Assembly (NCBI RefSeq): GCF_000830005.1
Contig: NZ_CP010407.1
Span: 2,027,001 to 2,091,000 of the forward strand
DNA: 64,000 bases
From: Streptomyces vietnamensis
GTDB taxonomy: Bacteria; Actinomycetota; Actinomycetes; Streptomycetales; Streptomycetaceae
Direction: 5' to 3'
Positions 1 through 8,262 of this stretch are shown here, one piece after another. Position numbers and translations under genes: made by a program. How positions within the stretch are numbered: the stretch's first letter is position 1; the number at the start of each line of letters is the position of its first letter. Below the pieces are notes generated by a model that saw only the letters and a program-made list of their open reading frames with translations, made no database searches and was not told the DNA's origin.

Positions 1-122
1 CCGTCGAGGTCGCCGACATCGACCGCGCGGTCCGGCTCTCCCGCCGGGTCACCGGACTGACCCTGGCCGCCTGCGTGGGCGGCCGCATGATCGCGAGCGC
101 GCTGAAGCGGAGGAACGCATGA
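1..122 (+). CDS. cobD: CobD/CbiB adenosylcobinamide-phosphate synthase, C-terminal fragment
   Basis: The window opens inside a gene. Reading from base 3, the last 39 codons run VEVADIDRAVRLSRRV and on to ALKRRNA, ending in TGA at 120-122. The ADI-RAVRLSRRV signature close to the C-terminus is typical of CbiB/CobD, the membrane enzyme that joins aminopropanol (or its phosphate) to cobyric acid. The stop overlaps the ATG of cobQ in an ATGA arrangement, which implies translational coupling and one operon. The N-terminal bulk lies outside the window, so the family call rests on this short tail plus the cob context. Confidence 0.7.
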   Translation, partial: VEVADIDRAVRLSRRVTGLTLAACVGGRMIASALKRRNA

Positions 123-1627
123 GGGGTGGGGGGCTGCTCGTCGCCGGGACCACGTCCGACGCGGGCAAGAGCGTCGTCACGGCCGGCATCTGCCGCTGGC
201 TGGTCCGGCAGGGCATCAAGGTCGCGCCGTTCAAGGGACAGAACATGTCCCTGAACTCCTTCGTCACCCGGGAGGGCGCCGAGATCGGCCGCGCGCAGGC
301 CATGCAGGCACAGGCCGCCCGGGTGGAGCCGAGCGCCCTGATGAACCCGGTGCTGCTCAAGCCCGGCAGCGACCGCTCCAGCCAGGTCGTCCTGATGGGC
401 AAGCCGGTCGGGGAGATGAGCGCCCGCGGCTACCACGGGGGCAGGCAGCAGACGCTCTTCGAGCCGGTGATGGCGTGCCTGGAGGAACTCCGGGGCACGT
501 ATGACGCCGTGATCTGCGAGGGGGCGGGGAGTCCGGCCGAGATCAACCTGCGGCGCACGGACATCGTGAACATGGGCATCGCGCGCGCCGCGAAGCTGCC
601 CGTCGTCGTGGTCGGGGACATCGACCGGGGCGGGGTCTTCGCCCAGTTCTTCGGGACGACGGCGCTGCTCGCGCCGGAGGACCAGTCGCTGGTGGCGGGC
701 TACCTCGTGAACAAGTTCCGGGGCGACGTGACGCTCCTTGAGCCGGGTCTCGACATGCTGCACGGGCTCACCGGGCGCCGGACCTTCGGTGTCCTGCCGT
801 ACGCGCACGGGCTCGGCATCGACGAGGAGGACGGCCTGCGGGTCTCGCTGCGGGGCACCGTCCGCGAGTCGGTCGTCGCGCCGCCGGTCGGCGCGGACGT
901 GCTGCGGGTCGCGGTCTGCGCGGTCCCGCTGATGTCGAACTTCACCGACGTGGACGCGCTGACGGCGGAGCCGGGTGTGATCGTGCGGTTCGTGGACCGG
1001 CCGGAGGAGCTGGCCGACGCGGATCTCGTGGTCGTGCCGGGCACCCGGGGCACGGTCAAGGCCCTCGCCTGGCTGCGCGAGCGGGGCCTCGCGGACGCCC
1101 TCGTCCGGCGCGCGGCCGAGGGCCGGCCGGTGCTCGGCATCTGCGGCGGCTTCCAGGCGCTCGGCGAGCGCATCGAGGACGAGGTCGAGTCGAAGGCCGG
1201 TGTCGTGGACGGGCTCGGGCTGCTGCCCGTACGGGTGCGGTTCGGGGTCGAGAAGACCCTCGCCCGGCCGGTCGGCGAGGCGCTCGGCGAGCAGGTCGAG
1301 GGGTACGAGATCCACCACGGCGTCGCCGACGTGCGGGGTGGTGAGCCGTTCCTCGACGGATGCCGGGTCGGCTCCGTGTGGGGCACCCACTGGCACGGCT
1401 CGCTGGAGAGCGACGGGTTCCGGCGGGCGTTCCTGCGGGAGGTCGCGGCGGCGGCGGGACGACGGTTCGTACCGGCCCCCGACACCTCGTTCGGCGCACT
1501 GCGCGAGGAGCAGCTCGACCGGCTCGGCGACCTGATCGAGGAACACGCGGACACGGACGCTCTGCTGCGGCTGATCGAGCAGGGCGCTCCGGAGGGGCTG
1601 CCGTTCGTGCCGCCGGGTGCGCCGTGA
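119..1627 (+). CDS. cobQ: Cobyric acid synthase (glutamine-hydrolysing)
   Basis: This 502-residue CobQ/CbiP enzyme amidates adenosylcobyrinic a,c-diamide at four side chains using glutamine and ATP. The N-terminal dethiobiotin-synthetase-like ATPase domain starts with a P-loop variant (AGTTSDAGKS, residues 9-18), followed by the family signature PFKGQNMSLNSF. The C-terminal class I glutamine amidotransferase domain has the nucleophile in GICGGFQALG (Cys342) and the late histidine in GTHWHGSL. Length is normal for the family. The ATG overlaps the cobD stop. It is the second gene of a run of five collinear cobalamin genes. Confidence 0.96.
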   Translation: MRGGGLLVAGTTSDAGKSVVTAGICRWLVRQGIKVAPFKGQNMSLNSFVTREGAEIGRAQAMQAQAARVEPSALMNPVLLKPGSDRSSQVVLMGKPVGEMSARGYHGGRQQTLFEPVMACLEELRGTYDAVICEGAGSPAEINLRRTDIVNMGIARAAKLPVVVVGDIDRGGVFAQFFGTTALLAPEDQSLVAGYLVNKFRGDVTLLEPGLDMLHGLTGRRTFGVLPYAHGLGIDEEDGLRVSLRGTVRESVVAPPVGADVLRVAVCAVPLMSNFTDVDALTAEPGVIVRFVDRPEELADADLVVVPGTRGTVKALAWLRERGLADALVRRAAEGRPVLGICGGFQALGERIEDEVESKAGVVDGLGLLPVRVRFGVEKTLARPVGEALGEQVEGYEIHHGVADVRGGEPFLDGCRVGSVWGTHWHGSLESDGFRRAFLREVAAAAGRRFVPAPDTSFGALREEQLDRLGDLIEEHADTDALLRLIEQGAPEGLPFVPPGAP

Positions 1628-1676
1628 GCGGCCGCGCGGTCCAGGAATCCGTACGTACCGAAGGAGTGACCACCCG

Positions 1677-3707
1677 ATGAGCACCCGGTATCCGTTCACC
1701 GCCGTCGTCGGCATGGACGATCTGCGGCTCGCGCTGCTGCTCAACGCCGTCAGCCCGGCCGTGGGCGGGGTGCTCGTGCGGGGCGAGAAGGGGACCGCCA
1801 AGTCCACCGCCGTCCGTGCGCTCGCCGAGCTGCTGCCGGAGGTCCCGGTGGTCGCGGGGTGCCGGTTCAGCTGTGACCCGGCCTCCCCCGACCCGGGCTG
1901 CCCGGACGGGCCGCACGACGACGCGCCCGGCACCGTCCGTCCCGCGCGGATGGTCGAGCTGCCCGTCGGCGCCTCCGAGGACCGGCTCGTCGGCGCGCTC
2001 GACATCGAGAAGGCGCTCGCCGAGGGCGTGAAGGCCTTCGAGCCGGGGCTCCTCGCCACCGCGCACCGGGGGATCCTGTACGTCGACGAGGTCAACCTGC
2101 TGAGCGACCACCTCATCGACCACCTGCTCGACGCCGCCGCCATGGGCGCCTCCCACGTCGAGCGCGAGGGCGTCTCCGTACGGCACGCCGCCCGCTTCCT
2201 GCTCGTCGGGACCATGAACCCCGAAGAGGGCGAGCTGCGGCCGCAGTTGCTCGACCGCTTCGGCCTCACCGTCGAGGTCGCCGCCTCCCGGGACCCCGAG
2301 CAGCGCGTCGAGGTCGTCCGGCGGCGGCTCGCCTTCGAGGACGACCCCGCCGCCTTCGCCGCCCGCTGGGCCGGCGAGGAGGCCGCGCTGCGCGAACGGA
2401 TCGTCACCGCCCGGGCGTTGCTGCCGCAGGTGACCCTCGGGGACGCGGTGCTGCTCCAGATCGCCGCGACCTGCGCGGCGTTCGAGGTGGACGGCATGCG
2501 CGCCGACATCGTGATGGCCCGCACCGCGACCGCGCTCGCCGCCTGGGCCGGGCGGACCGAGGTGACCTCGGAGGACGTACGGCAGGCCGCACTCCTCGCC
2601 CTCCCCCACCGCCGGCGGCGCTCGCCGTTCGACGCGCCCGGCCTCGACGAGGACAAGCTCGACGAGACCCTGGAGCAGTTCAAGGGCGATGACGAGGATC
2701 CGGAGCCCGAGCCGGACGGGCCCGGTGACGGCGGCCCGGACGGTGGTGGCGGCGGGGGCGTTCCGCCGCAGAGTGACGGGCCCGAGGGGCCTGCGCCCGA
2801 GTCCGCCGAGGTCCCGGAGAGCGCGCCCGCGCCTGCCCCGCAGGGCGCCGGCGCCGGTGAACGCGCCGCCGTCAAGGCCGGCGAGCCCTTCCGTACGAAG
2901 GTGCTGAGCGTCCCCGGTCTCGGCGAGGGCGCGGCCGGGCGCCGCTCCCGGGCCCGCACCGAGCACGGCCGTACCACCGGATCCACCCGGCCCCGGGGCG
3001 CGCTGACCAAGCTGCACCTGGCCGCGACCGTGCAGGCCGCCGCCCCGCACCAGCGGGCGCGCGGCCGGTCCGGGCCCGGTCTGGTGGTCCGCCGGGACGA
3101 TCTGCGGCAGGCGACCCGGGAGGGGCGCGAGGGGAATCTCGTGCTCTTCGCCGTGGACGCCTCCGGGTCGATGGCCGCCCGGCAGCGGATGAGCGCCGTG
3201 AAGGGCGCCGTGCTCTCGCTGCTGCTCGACGCCTACCAGCGGCGCGACAAGGTCGGCCTCGTCACCTTCCGGGGGCGGGACGCCGAGGTCGCGCTGCCGC
3301 CGACCTCGTCCGTGGACGCGGCCGCCGCCCGCCTGGAGAAGCTGCCGACCGGAGGCCGTACGCCGCTGTCCGCCGGGCTGCTCAAGGCCCATGACGTACT
3401 GCGGGTCGAACGGCTCCGTGACCCCTCGCGCCGCCCGCTGCTCGTCGTCGTGACCGACGGGCGGGCGACCGGCGGCGGCGCCGACCCGGTGGCGCTCGCG
3501 GCCCGCGCGGCGCGGCTGCACGCCGCCGACGGCACGGCGAGCGTGGTCGTGGACTGCGAGACCGGGCCGGTGCGGCTCGGGCTCGCGGGGAACCTGGCGC
3601 GCGAACTCGGCGGCACCGCCGTGACCTTGGACGAGCTGCGCGCCGACTCGATCGCCGGCCTCGTCAGAGACGTACAAGCAGACAACGCCACCAGGAGGGC
3701 CGCTTAA
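1677..3707 (+). CDS. Mg/Co-chelatase-type AAA+ and VWA protein (ChlI-ChlD fusion)
   Basis: A 676-residue protein joins a ChlI-like AAA+ module to a ChlD-like VWA module. The Walker A is GEKGTAKSTAVRAL near residue 30, and the Walker B region is ILYVDEVNLL. An acidic/proline/glycine-rich linker spans about residues 335-405. The VWA MIDAS motif is DASGSMA (Asp494). In cobalamin clusters such proteins are taken to be motor subunits for cobalt insertion with CobN. No cobN lies in this window, so the partner is inferred. The ATG at 1677 has AAGGAG ten bases upstream; an in-frame GTG at 1617 has no comparable site. The stop TAA overlaps the ATG of cobO. Confidence 0.88.
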   Translation: MSTRYPFTAVVGMDDLRLALLLNAVSPAVGGVLVRGEKGTAKSTAVRALAELLPEVPVVAGCRFSCDPASPDPGCPDGPHDDAPGTVRPARMVELPVGASEDRLVGALDIEKALAEGVKAFEPGLLATAHRGILYVDEVNLLSDHLIDHLLDAAAMGASHVEREGVSVRHAARFLLVGTMNPEEGELRPQLLDRFGLTVEVAASRDPEQRVEVVRRRLAFEDDPAAFAARWAGEEAALRERIVTARALLPQVTLGDAVLLQIAATCAAFEVDGMRADIVMARTATALAAWAGRTEVTSEDVRQAALLALPHRRRRSPFDAPGLDEDKLDETLEQFKGDDEDPEPEPDGPGDGGPDGGGGGGVPPQSDGPEGPAPESAEVPESAPAPAPQGAGAGERAAVKAGEPFRTKVLSVPGLGEGAAGRRSRARTEHGRTTGSTRPRGALTKLHLAATVQAAAPHQRARGRSGPGLVVRRDDLRQATREGREGNLVLFAVDASGSMAARQRMSAVKGAVLSLLLDAYQRRDKVGLVTFRGRDAEVALPPTSSVDAAAARLEKLPTGGRTPLSAGLLKAHDVLRVERLRDPSRRPLLVVVTDGRATGGGADPVALAARAARLHAADGTASVVVDCETGPVRLGLAGNLARELGGTAVTLDELRADSIAGLVRDVQADNATRRAA

Positions 3708-4315
3708 TGCCGCAGGGACAGCCGACCGTCGTGCCCGACGACGGTCTCACCACCCGTCAGCGCCGCAACCGGGCACTGGTGATGGTGCACACCGGCGTCG
3801 GCAAGGGGAAGTCGACGGCCGCGTTCGGCATGGCGCTGCGCGCCTGGAACCAGGGCTGGCCGATCGGGGTGTTCCAGTTCGTCAAGTCCGCCAAGTGGAA
3901 GGTCGGCGAGGAGAACGCCCTCAAGGCGCTCGGCGAGACCGGCAAGGGCGGCACGGTCACCTGGAACAAGATGGGCGAGGGCTGGTCCTGGATCCAGCGC
4001 GAGGTCGCCGAGGGCGAGCAGTCCCACGAGGACAAGGCCCGCGAGGGCTGGGAGCAGGTCAAGCGGGACCTCGCCGAGGAGAAGTACAAGTTCTACGTCC
4101 TCGACGAGTTCGCCTACCTGCTGCACTGGGGCTGGATCGACGTCAAGGAGGTCGTCGAGGTGCTGCGCGACCGGCCCGGGCAGCAGCACGTCGTCATCAC
4201 CGGCCGCAACGCGCCGCAGGAGCTCCTCGACTTCGCCGATCTCGTCACCGACATGTCCAAGGTCAAGCACCCGATGGACGCCGGTCAGAAGGGCCAGCGG
4301 GGCATCGAGTGGTAG
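3707..4315 (+). CDS. cobO: Cob(I)yrinic acid a,c-diamide adenosyltransferase
   Basis: This 202-residue CobA/CobO-type adenosyltransferase transfers the adenosyl group of ATP to the cobalt of the corrin. The nucleotide loop HTGVGKGKSTAAFGMALRA (near residues 25-43) and the later VLDEFAYLLHWGW and ITGRNAPQELLDFADLVTDM stretches are family signatures. The C-terminus (KHPMDAGQKGQRGIEW) is complete. The ATG sits inside the TAATG junction with the chelatase gene, and its last codons overlap the GTG start of cobB. The pathway is therefore tightly coupled at translation. Confidence 0.96.
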   Translation: MPQGQPTVVPDDGLTTRQRRNRALVMVHTGVGKGKSTAAFGMALRAWNQGWPIGVFQFVKSAKWKVGEENALKALGETGKGGTVTWNKMGEGWSWIQREVAEGEQSHEDKAREGWEQVKRDLAEEKYKFYVLDEFAYLLHWGWIDVKEVVEVLRDRPGQQHVVITGRNAPQELLDFADLVTDMSKVKHPMDAGQKGQRGIEW

Positions 4316-5691
4316 CACGTCTCGTCATCGCCGCGCCGTCCTCCGGCGCGGGCAAGACCACGGTCGCGACCGGCCTGATGGCCGCGTTCGCCGGCCGTGG
4401 TCTGGCCGTCTCCCCGCACAAGGTCGGCCCCGACTACATCGACCCCGGCTACCACGCGCTCGCGACCGGCCGCCCGGGCCGCAACCTCGACGCGTACATG
4501 TGCGGTACGGGGCTGATCGCGCCGCTCTTCCTGCACGGGGCGCGCGGCTGCGACCTGGCCGTCGTCGAGGGGGTCATGGGCCTGTACGACGGGGCCGCCG
4601 ACCAGGGCGAGCTGGCGTCCACCGCGCAGGTGGCGAAGCTGCTCAAGGCGCCGGTCGTCCTCGTCGTGGACGCGTCCTCGCAGTCGCGGTCGGTGGCGGC
4701 GCTCGTGCACGGGTTCGCGTCCTGGGATCCGGAGGTGCGGATCGGGGGCGTGATCCTCAACAAGGTCGCGTCGGACCGGCACGAGCATCTGCTGCGGGAG
4801 GCGCTCGGGGAGTCGGGGGTGCCGGTGCTCGGCGTCCTCCGGCGGGCGCCCGCCGTCGCGACGCCGTCCCGGCACCTCGGCCTGGTGCCGGTCGCCGAGC
4901 GGCAGGCCCAGGCGGTGGAGGCGGTGGCCGCGCAGGCGGAGCAGGTTCTCGCCGGGTGCGACATGGAGGCGCTGCTGGCGCTGGCCCGCAGCGCGCCTGA
5001 GCTGCACGCCTCGTTGTGGGCAGGCGTTCCGCAGGGCGGAACGGGTGGGCACAACCCGACCACCGGCCCGCAGACGGCCGACAAGCCTGGCCGTAAACCG
5101 ATCATCGCCGTCGCCGGCGGGGCGGCGTTCACGTTCTCGTACGCCGAGCACACGGAGCTGCTCCAGGCCGCCGGCGCCGAGGTCGTCACCTTCGACCCGC
5201 TCCGGGACGAGGCCCTGCCCGAGGGGACGAGCGGGCTCGTCATCGGCGGCGGCTTCCCCGAGATGTACGGCGAGCAGCTGTCCGCCAACGAGCCGCTCCG
5301 GAAGGCCGTCGCCGAGCTCGCCGCGTCCGGCGCGCCCGTCGCCGCCGAGTGCGCCGGGCTGCTCTACCTCGCGCGGTCGCTCGACGGCCACCCGATGTGC
5401 GGGGTGCTCGACGCCGACGCGCGCATGTCGGAGCGGCTCACGCTCGGCTACCGGGACGCCGTCGCCGTGAGCGACAGCGTCCTCGCTCCGGCCGGGGCAC
5501 GGCTGCGGGGACACGAGTTCCACCGCACCGTCATCGAGCCGGGTGCCGGGCCGCTGGCGGCCTGGGGCCTGCGGCAGCCGGAGCGGCGGGTGGAGGGCTT
5601 CGTGCAGGGCGGGGTGCACGCCAGCTATGTGCACACCCACTGGGCGGGGTCCCCCGAGGTCGCCGCGCGGTTCGTGGAGCACTGCGCGTGA
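4309..5691 (+). CDS. cobB: Cobyrinic acid a,c-diamide synthase with a repeat-derived linker
   Basis: CobB/CbiA amidates the a and c side chains of (hydrogeno)cobyrinic acid. The GTG at 4309 overlaps the cobO stop by seven bases and gives a normal 460 residues; no ATG fits. The N-terminal ATPase domain begins APSSGAGKTTVATGL and contains HKVGPDYIDPGYH. The C-terminal triad-type amidotransferase domain has AAECAGLLYLARS (Cys348) and the late VHTHWAG. Between the domains, about residues 236-250 (SLWAGVPQGGTGGHN) are encoded by a dispersed 43-bp palindromic repeat that also occurs in intergenic regions here. The insertion keeps the frame and lies in a linker, so activity is probably preserved. 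Confidence 0.94.
   Translation: MVARLVIAAPSSGAGKTTVATGLMAAFAGRGLAVSPHKVGPDYIDPGYHALATGRPGRNLDAYMCGTGLIAPLFLHGARGCDLAVVEGVMGLYDGAADQGELASTAQVAKLLKAPVVLVVDASSQSRSVAALVHGFASWDPEVRIGGVILNKVASDRHEHLLREALGESGVPVLGVLRRAPAVATPSRHLGLVPVAERQAQAVEAVAAQAEQVLAGCDMEALLALARSAPELHASLWAGVPQGGTGGHNPTTGPQTADKPGRKPIIAVAGGAAFTFSYAEHTELLQAAGAEVVTFDPLRDEALPEGTSGLVIGGGFPEMYGEQLSANEPLRKAVAELAASGAPVAAECAGLLYLARSLDGHPMCGVLDADARMSERLTLGYRDAVAVSDSVLAPAGARLRGHEFHRTVIEPGAGPLAAWGLRQPERRVEGFVQGGVHASYVHTHWAGSPEVAARFVEHCA
5013..5055 (+). repeat. 43-bp palindromic repeat core inside cobB
   Basis: An outer arm GTTGTG pairs with CACAAC, and an inner arm GTTCCGC pairs with GCGGAAC. The same core recurs near 29.3, 29.5, 36.05, 36.2 and 41.4 kb. 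Here it is read as protein in the interdomain linker of CobB. Only the core is present; the flanking module found in the intergenic copies is absent. Confidence 0.85.
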
Positions 5692-5693
5692 GC

Positions 5694-6422
5694 TCAGCCG
5701 CCGGAGACGCCCACCACGAGCCAGATGAAGGCCACGCCCGCCACCGTGCACAGCAGGGTGGAGCGGGCGGGGTGTTCGTGGTGGGCCTCCGGCAGGATCT
5801 CGGCGGCGGCGAGGTAGAGCAGGGCGCCGCCGAAGAAGCCGAGATAGCAGCCGAGCAGTTCCTCCGGAAGGGTGAACAGGGTGGCGAGTCCGGCGCCGAC
5901 GAGCGGGGCGACGGCGTCCGCGACGAGCATCGCGAGGGCCTTGCGGCGGGCGTTCCCGTAGAGGCTCGTGATCGTGTACGTGTTGAAGCCGTCGGCGAAG
6001 TCGTGGGTGATGACGGCGAGGGCGACGGTGGCGCCCATGCCGCCGCTGACCTGGAAGGCCGCGCCGAGCGCGATGCCGTCCATGAGGCTGTGGAGGACCA
6101 TCGCGGCCGCCGCCGTCAGGCCGACCTGGGGAATCCTTTCGTCGGCGCCGACGCCGTGCGCCGCCCGGCGGACGGCGAGGAGCCGCTCGACGACGTGGGC
6201 GAAGAGGAAGCCGCCGACGAACAGCAGCAGGGCCTCCGGGACGCCGAAGACCTTCCTCCCCGCGGCCTCCAGGGCCTCCGGCAGGAGGTCGAGTCCGACG
6301 ACGCCGAGCATCAGTCCGCCGGCGAGGCCGAGGACGAGGTGGCGGCGGTCGGTGACGCGTCCGGCGACCCAGCCGCCGAAGAGCGTCATGAGGAACGCGC
6401 CGAGCGCGACGACTACAGCCAT
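5694..6422 (-). CDS. ZIP family divalent metal transporter
   Basis: This 242-residue polytopic membrane protein of the ZIP (ZupT/GufA-like) family would import Zn2+ or another divalent cation across the cytoplasmic membrane. About seven to eight hydrophobic segments are visible. The two metal-site helices carry HSLMDGIALG and HDFADGF, and EILPEAHHEH near the C-terminus adds further metal ligands. It converges on cobB with two bases between stops and lies between cobB and the cobE/cobC pair. Cobalt or zinc supply to the pathway is therefore possible but unproven. Its start codon lies only six bases from the best start of the divergent gene, leaving almost no room for two promoters. Confidence 0.9.
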   Translation of the reverse strand: MAVVVALGAFLMTLFGGWVAGRVTDRRHLVLGLAGGLMLGVVGLDLLPEALEAAGRKVFGVPEALLLFVGGFLFAHVVERLLAVRRAAHGVGADERIPQVGLTAAAAMVLHSLMDGIALGAAFQVSGGMGATVALAVITHDFADGFNTYTITSLYGNARRKALAMLVADAVAPLVGAGLATLFTLPEELLGCYLGFFGGALLYLAAAEILPEAHHEHPARSTLLCTVAGVAFIWLVVGVSGG

Positions 6423-6428
6423 GGGCCT

Positions 6429-7094
6429 TTGCTATCCGATGGCCCGGCGACCGCGCACCTCGGCGTCGGGGCCCGGTCGGGCACGCCGGTGGGCGAGATC
6501 CTCGCGCTCGTCGACGCGGTCCTGCGGGAGGCGGGCCTGACGCGCGCGGAGGTCGGGTCGCTGGCCACGCTCGACGCGCGGGCGGCGGAGCCGGGGATCG
6601 TGGCGGCCGCGGCGGCGCTCGGGGTGCCGGTGCGCGGGTTCACGGCCGGGGAGCTGGCGGCCGTACCCGTACCGCATCCCTCGGAGCTGCCGCTGGCCGC
6701 GACGGGCACGGCGTCCGTGGCGGAGGCGGCGGCGCTGCTTGCGGCGGGGGCGGACGGGCGCGCGTGGCCGGTGGGGGCGGCGGGACTGGTGGGGCTGGAG
6801 AGGCCTGAGGGGCCGGCGGGATCAGAGGGGTCTGAGGGGCCTGAGGGGTCTGAGGGGCCGGCGGGGCCGCCCGCCGGGCGGGGCGGGGGCGTCCTGTCCA
6901 CGGGCCCGGAAGGCGTCGTTCTTCTCGTCCCGAAGCGGAAATCACAGCGCGCGACCTGTGCAATCGCCGCATTTGCACCGTTTCGTTCGAACCAAGTGAC
7001 GTCCGTCGCACGGTTGTTGCCCTTGACTCACGGGTACATCGCTGGCGAGCCTGGCTCACCCCCCACCATCCCCACCCCCCACACGACGGCGGCC
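6429..7094 (+). CDS. cobE: CobE/CbiG C-terminal-like domain, in frame with cobC
   Basis: Translation gives LGVGARSGTPVGEILALVD, then LATLDARAAEPGIVAAAAAL, then GTASVAEAAALLAAG, then VVLLVPKRKSQRATCAIA. This is the full consensus course of the CbiG C-terminal/CobE family, a small protein of the corrin ring pathway. A low-complexity insert rich in PEG/SEG (about 6770-6890) separates the last two blocks. The best start is TTG at 6429; no ATG or GTG fits and no clear ribosome site exists, so the 5' end may be altered. The family normally ends just after the AIA block. Here no stop follows, and the frame runs on through about 45 codons of poor codon bias into cobC at 7095. It could be a genuine CobE-CobC fusion or a gene that lost its stop. 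Confidence 0.7.
6804..6866 (+). repeat. 9-bp tandem repeat in the cobE-like domain
   Basis: Imperfect tandem copies of TCTGAGGGG / CCTGAGGGG encode a Glu-Gly-Pro/Ser-rich low-complexity insert between conserved blocks of the CobE-like domain. Replication slippage is the likely origin. Confidence 0.7.
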
Positions 7095-8153
7095 ATGGAC
7101 ACGCACACGGATACCGACGCCCACGACCTGCGCCACCACGGTGACGCCGAGGTCCGGGACGAGAAACTCATCGATCTGGCGGTCAACGTCCGGACGAACA
7201 CCCCGCCGGACTGGCTGAGAGAGCGCATCGCGGACTCGCTGACGGGTCTCGCGGCCTATCCGGACGGCCGGGCCGCGCGGGCGGCGGTCGCCGAGCGGCA
7301 CGACCTGCCGTCGAACCGGGTGCTGCTGACGGCCGGCGCGGCGGAGGCGTTCGTGCTGCTCGCGCGGGCGCTGCCGGTGCGGCGGCCGGTGGTGGTGCAC
7401 CCCCAGTTCACCGAGCCGGAGGCGGCGCTTCGGGACGCCGGGCACGAGGTGGGCCGGGTGCTGCTGCGCGAGGAGGACGGTTTCCGGCTCGATCCGGCGA
7501 TGGTTCCGGAGGACGCGGACCTGGTGGTGATCGGGAACCCGACGAATCCCACCTCCGTGCTGCATCCGGCCGCCTCGATCGCCGCGCTCGCCCGTCCGGG
7601 GCGGGTCCTGGTGGTGGACGAGGCGTTCATGGACGCGGTGCCGGGCGAGCGGGAGTCGCTGGCCGGGCGGACCGACGTGCCGGGGCTCGTGGTGCTGCGG
7701 AGCCTCACCAAGACCTGGGGGCTCGCCGGGCTGCGGATCGGGTACGTGCTCGCCGAGCCGGAGACGATCGCGGCCCTGGAGCGGACGCAGCCGCTGTGGC
7801 CGGTGTCGACGCCCGCCCTGGTGGCGGCGGAGGCCTGCATGTCGCGGGCGGCGCTCGCGGAGGCGGAGCACGCGGCGCACCGGATCGGCGTGGAGCGGGC
7901 CCATCTGCTCGCCGGGCTCGCGGAGTTCGACGAGGTGCGGACGGTGGCGGGGGCCGAGGGCCCCTTCGTACTGCTGCGGATCGACGGGGCGGACGCGGTA
8001 CGGGAGCGGCTGCGGTCGCTGGGGTTCGCGGCCCGCCGGGGCGACACGTTTCCGGGCCTCGGCCGGAACTGGCTGCGGCTCGCGGTCCGGGACCGGGTGA
8101 CGACGAACCGTTTCCTGCAGGCGCTGGACCAGGCGCTGCTGATCGGCGGCTGA
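7095..8153 (+). CDS. cobC: CobC-type PLP-dependent aminotransferase / threonine-phosphate decarboxylase-like
   Basis: From ATG 7095 the product is 352 residues, a fold-type I PLP enzyme of the HisC-like CobC family. Family members make the aminopropanol arm precursor of the nucleotide loop from L-threonine phosphate. The PLP lysine is Lys206 in SLTKTWGLAGLRIGY, preceded by NPTNPTS and VVDEAFMDA; a conserved arginine lies in WLRLAVRD near the end. The same frame is open upstream through the CobE-like domain, so a fused product cannot be excluded, but the CobC family usually begins close to this ATG. A strong hairpin follows the stop. Confidence 0.85.
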   Translation: MDTHTDTDAHDLRHHGDAEVRDEKLIDLAVNVRTNTPPDWLRERIADSLTGLAAYPDGRAARAAVAERHDLPSNRVLLTAGAAEAFVLLARALPVRRPVVVHPQFTEPEAALRDAGHEVGRVLLREEDGFRLDPAMVPEDADLVVIGNPTNPTSVLHPAASIAALARPGRVLVVDEAFMDAVPGERESLAGRTDVPGLVVLRSLTKTWGLAGLRIGYVLAEPETIAALERTQPLWPVSTPALVAAEACMSRAALAEAEHAAHRIGVERAHLLAGLAEFDEVRTVAGAEGPFVLLRIDGADAVRERLRSLGFAARRGDTFPGLGRNWLRLAVRDRVTTNRFLQALDQALLIGG

Positions 8154-8171
8154 CACCCGGGGCGTACGCGG

Positions 8172-8220
8172 AAGGGCCCGGGGAGGGCGGTGTCGTCACC
8201 GCCGCCCTCCCCGGGCCCTT
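8172..8220. terminator. Strong hairpin terminator after cobC
   Basis: A 17-bp perfect stem (AAGGGCCCGGGGAGGGC with its complement) encloses a short loop that can itself pair (GGTG/CACC). It sits between the cobC stop and the end of the opposing LAETG gene, so it can serve both strands. Confidence 0.85.
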
Positions 8221-8262
8221 GTTCCCCCTCCTGGCGCCCCCCGGCGCTTCCCCCTCGGGCCG

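Noticed and set aside
1056..3677. 873-codon minus-strand frame opposite cobQ and the chelatase gene
   Set aside because: Its codon use and composition are those of a shadow; the plus strand has complete conserved enzymes.
7014..7040. Promoter with TTGTTG and TACATC before cobC
   Set aside because: The spacer is only 15 bases and the boxes are poor; the overlapping TTGACT has no matching -10.
6950..7094. Cobalamin riboswitch before cobC
   Set aside because: No B12-box or conserved cobalamin-riboswitch core was found in this low-GC spacer or elsewhere in the cob region visible here.
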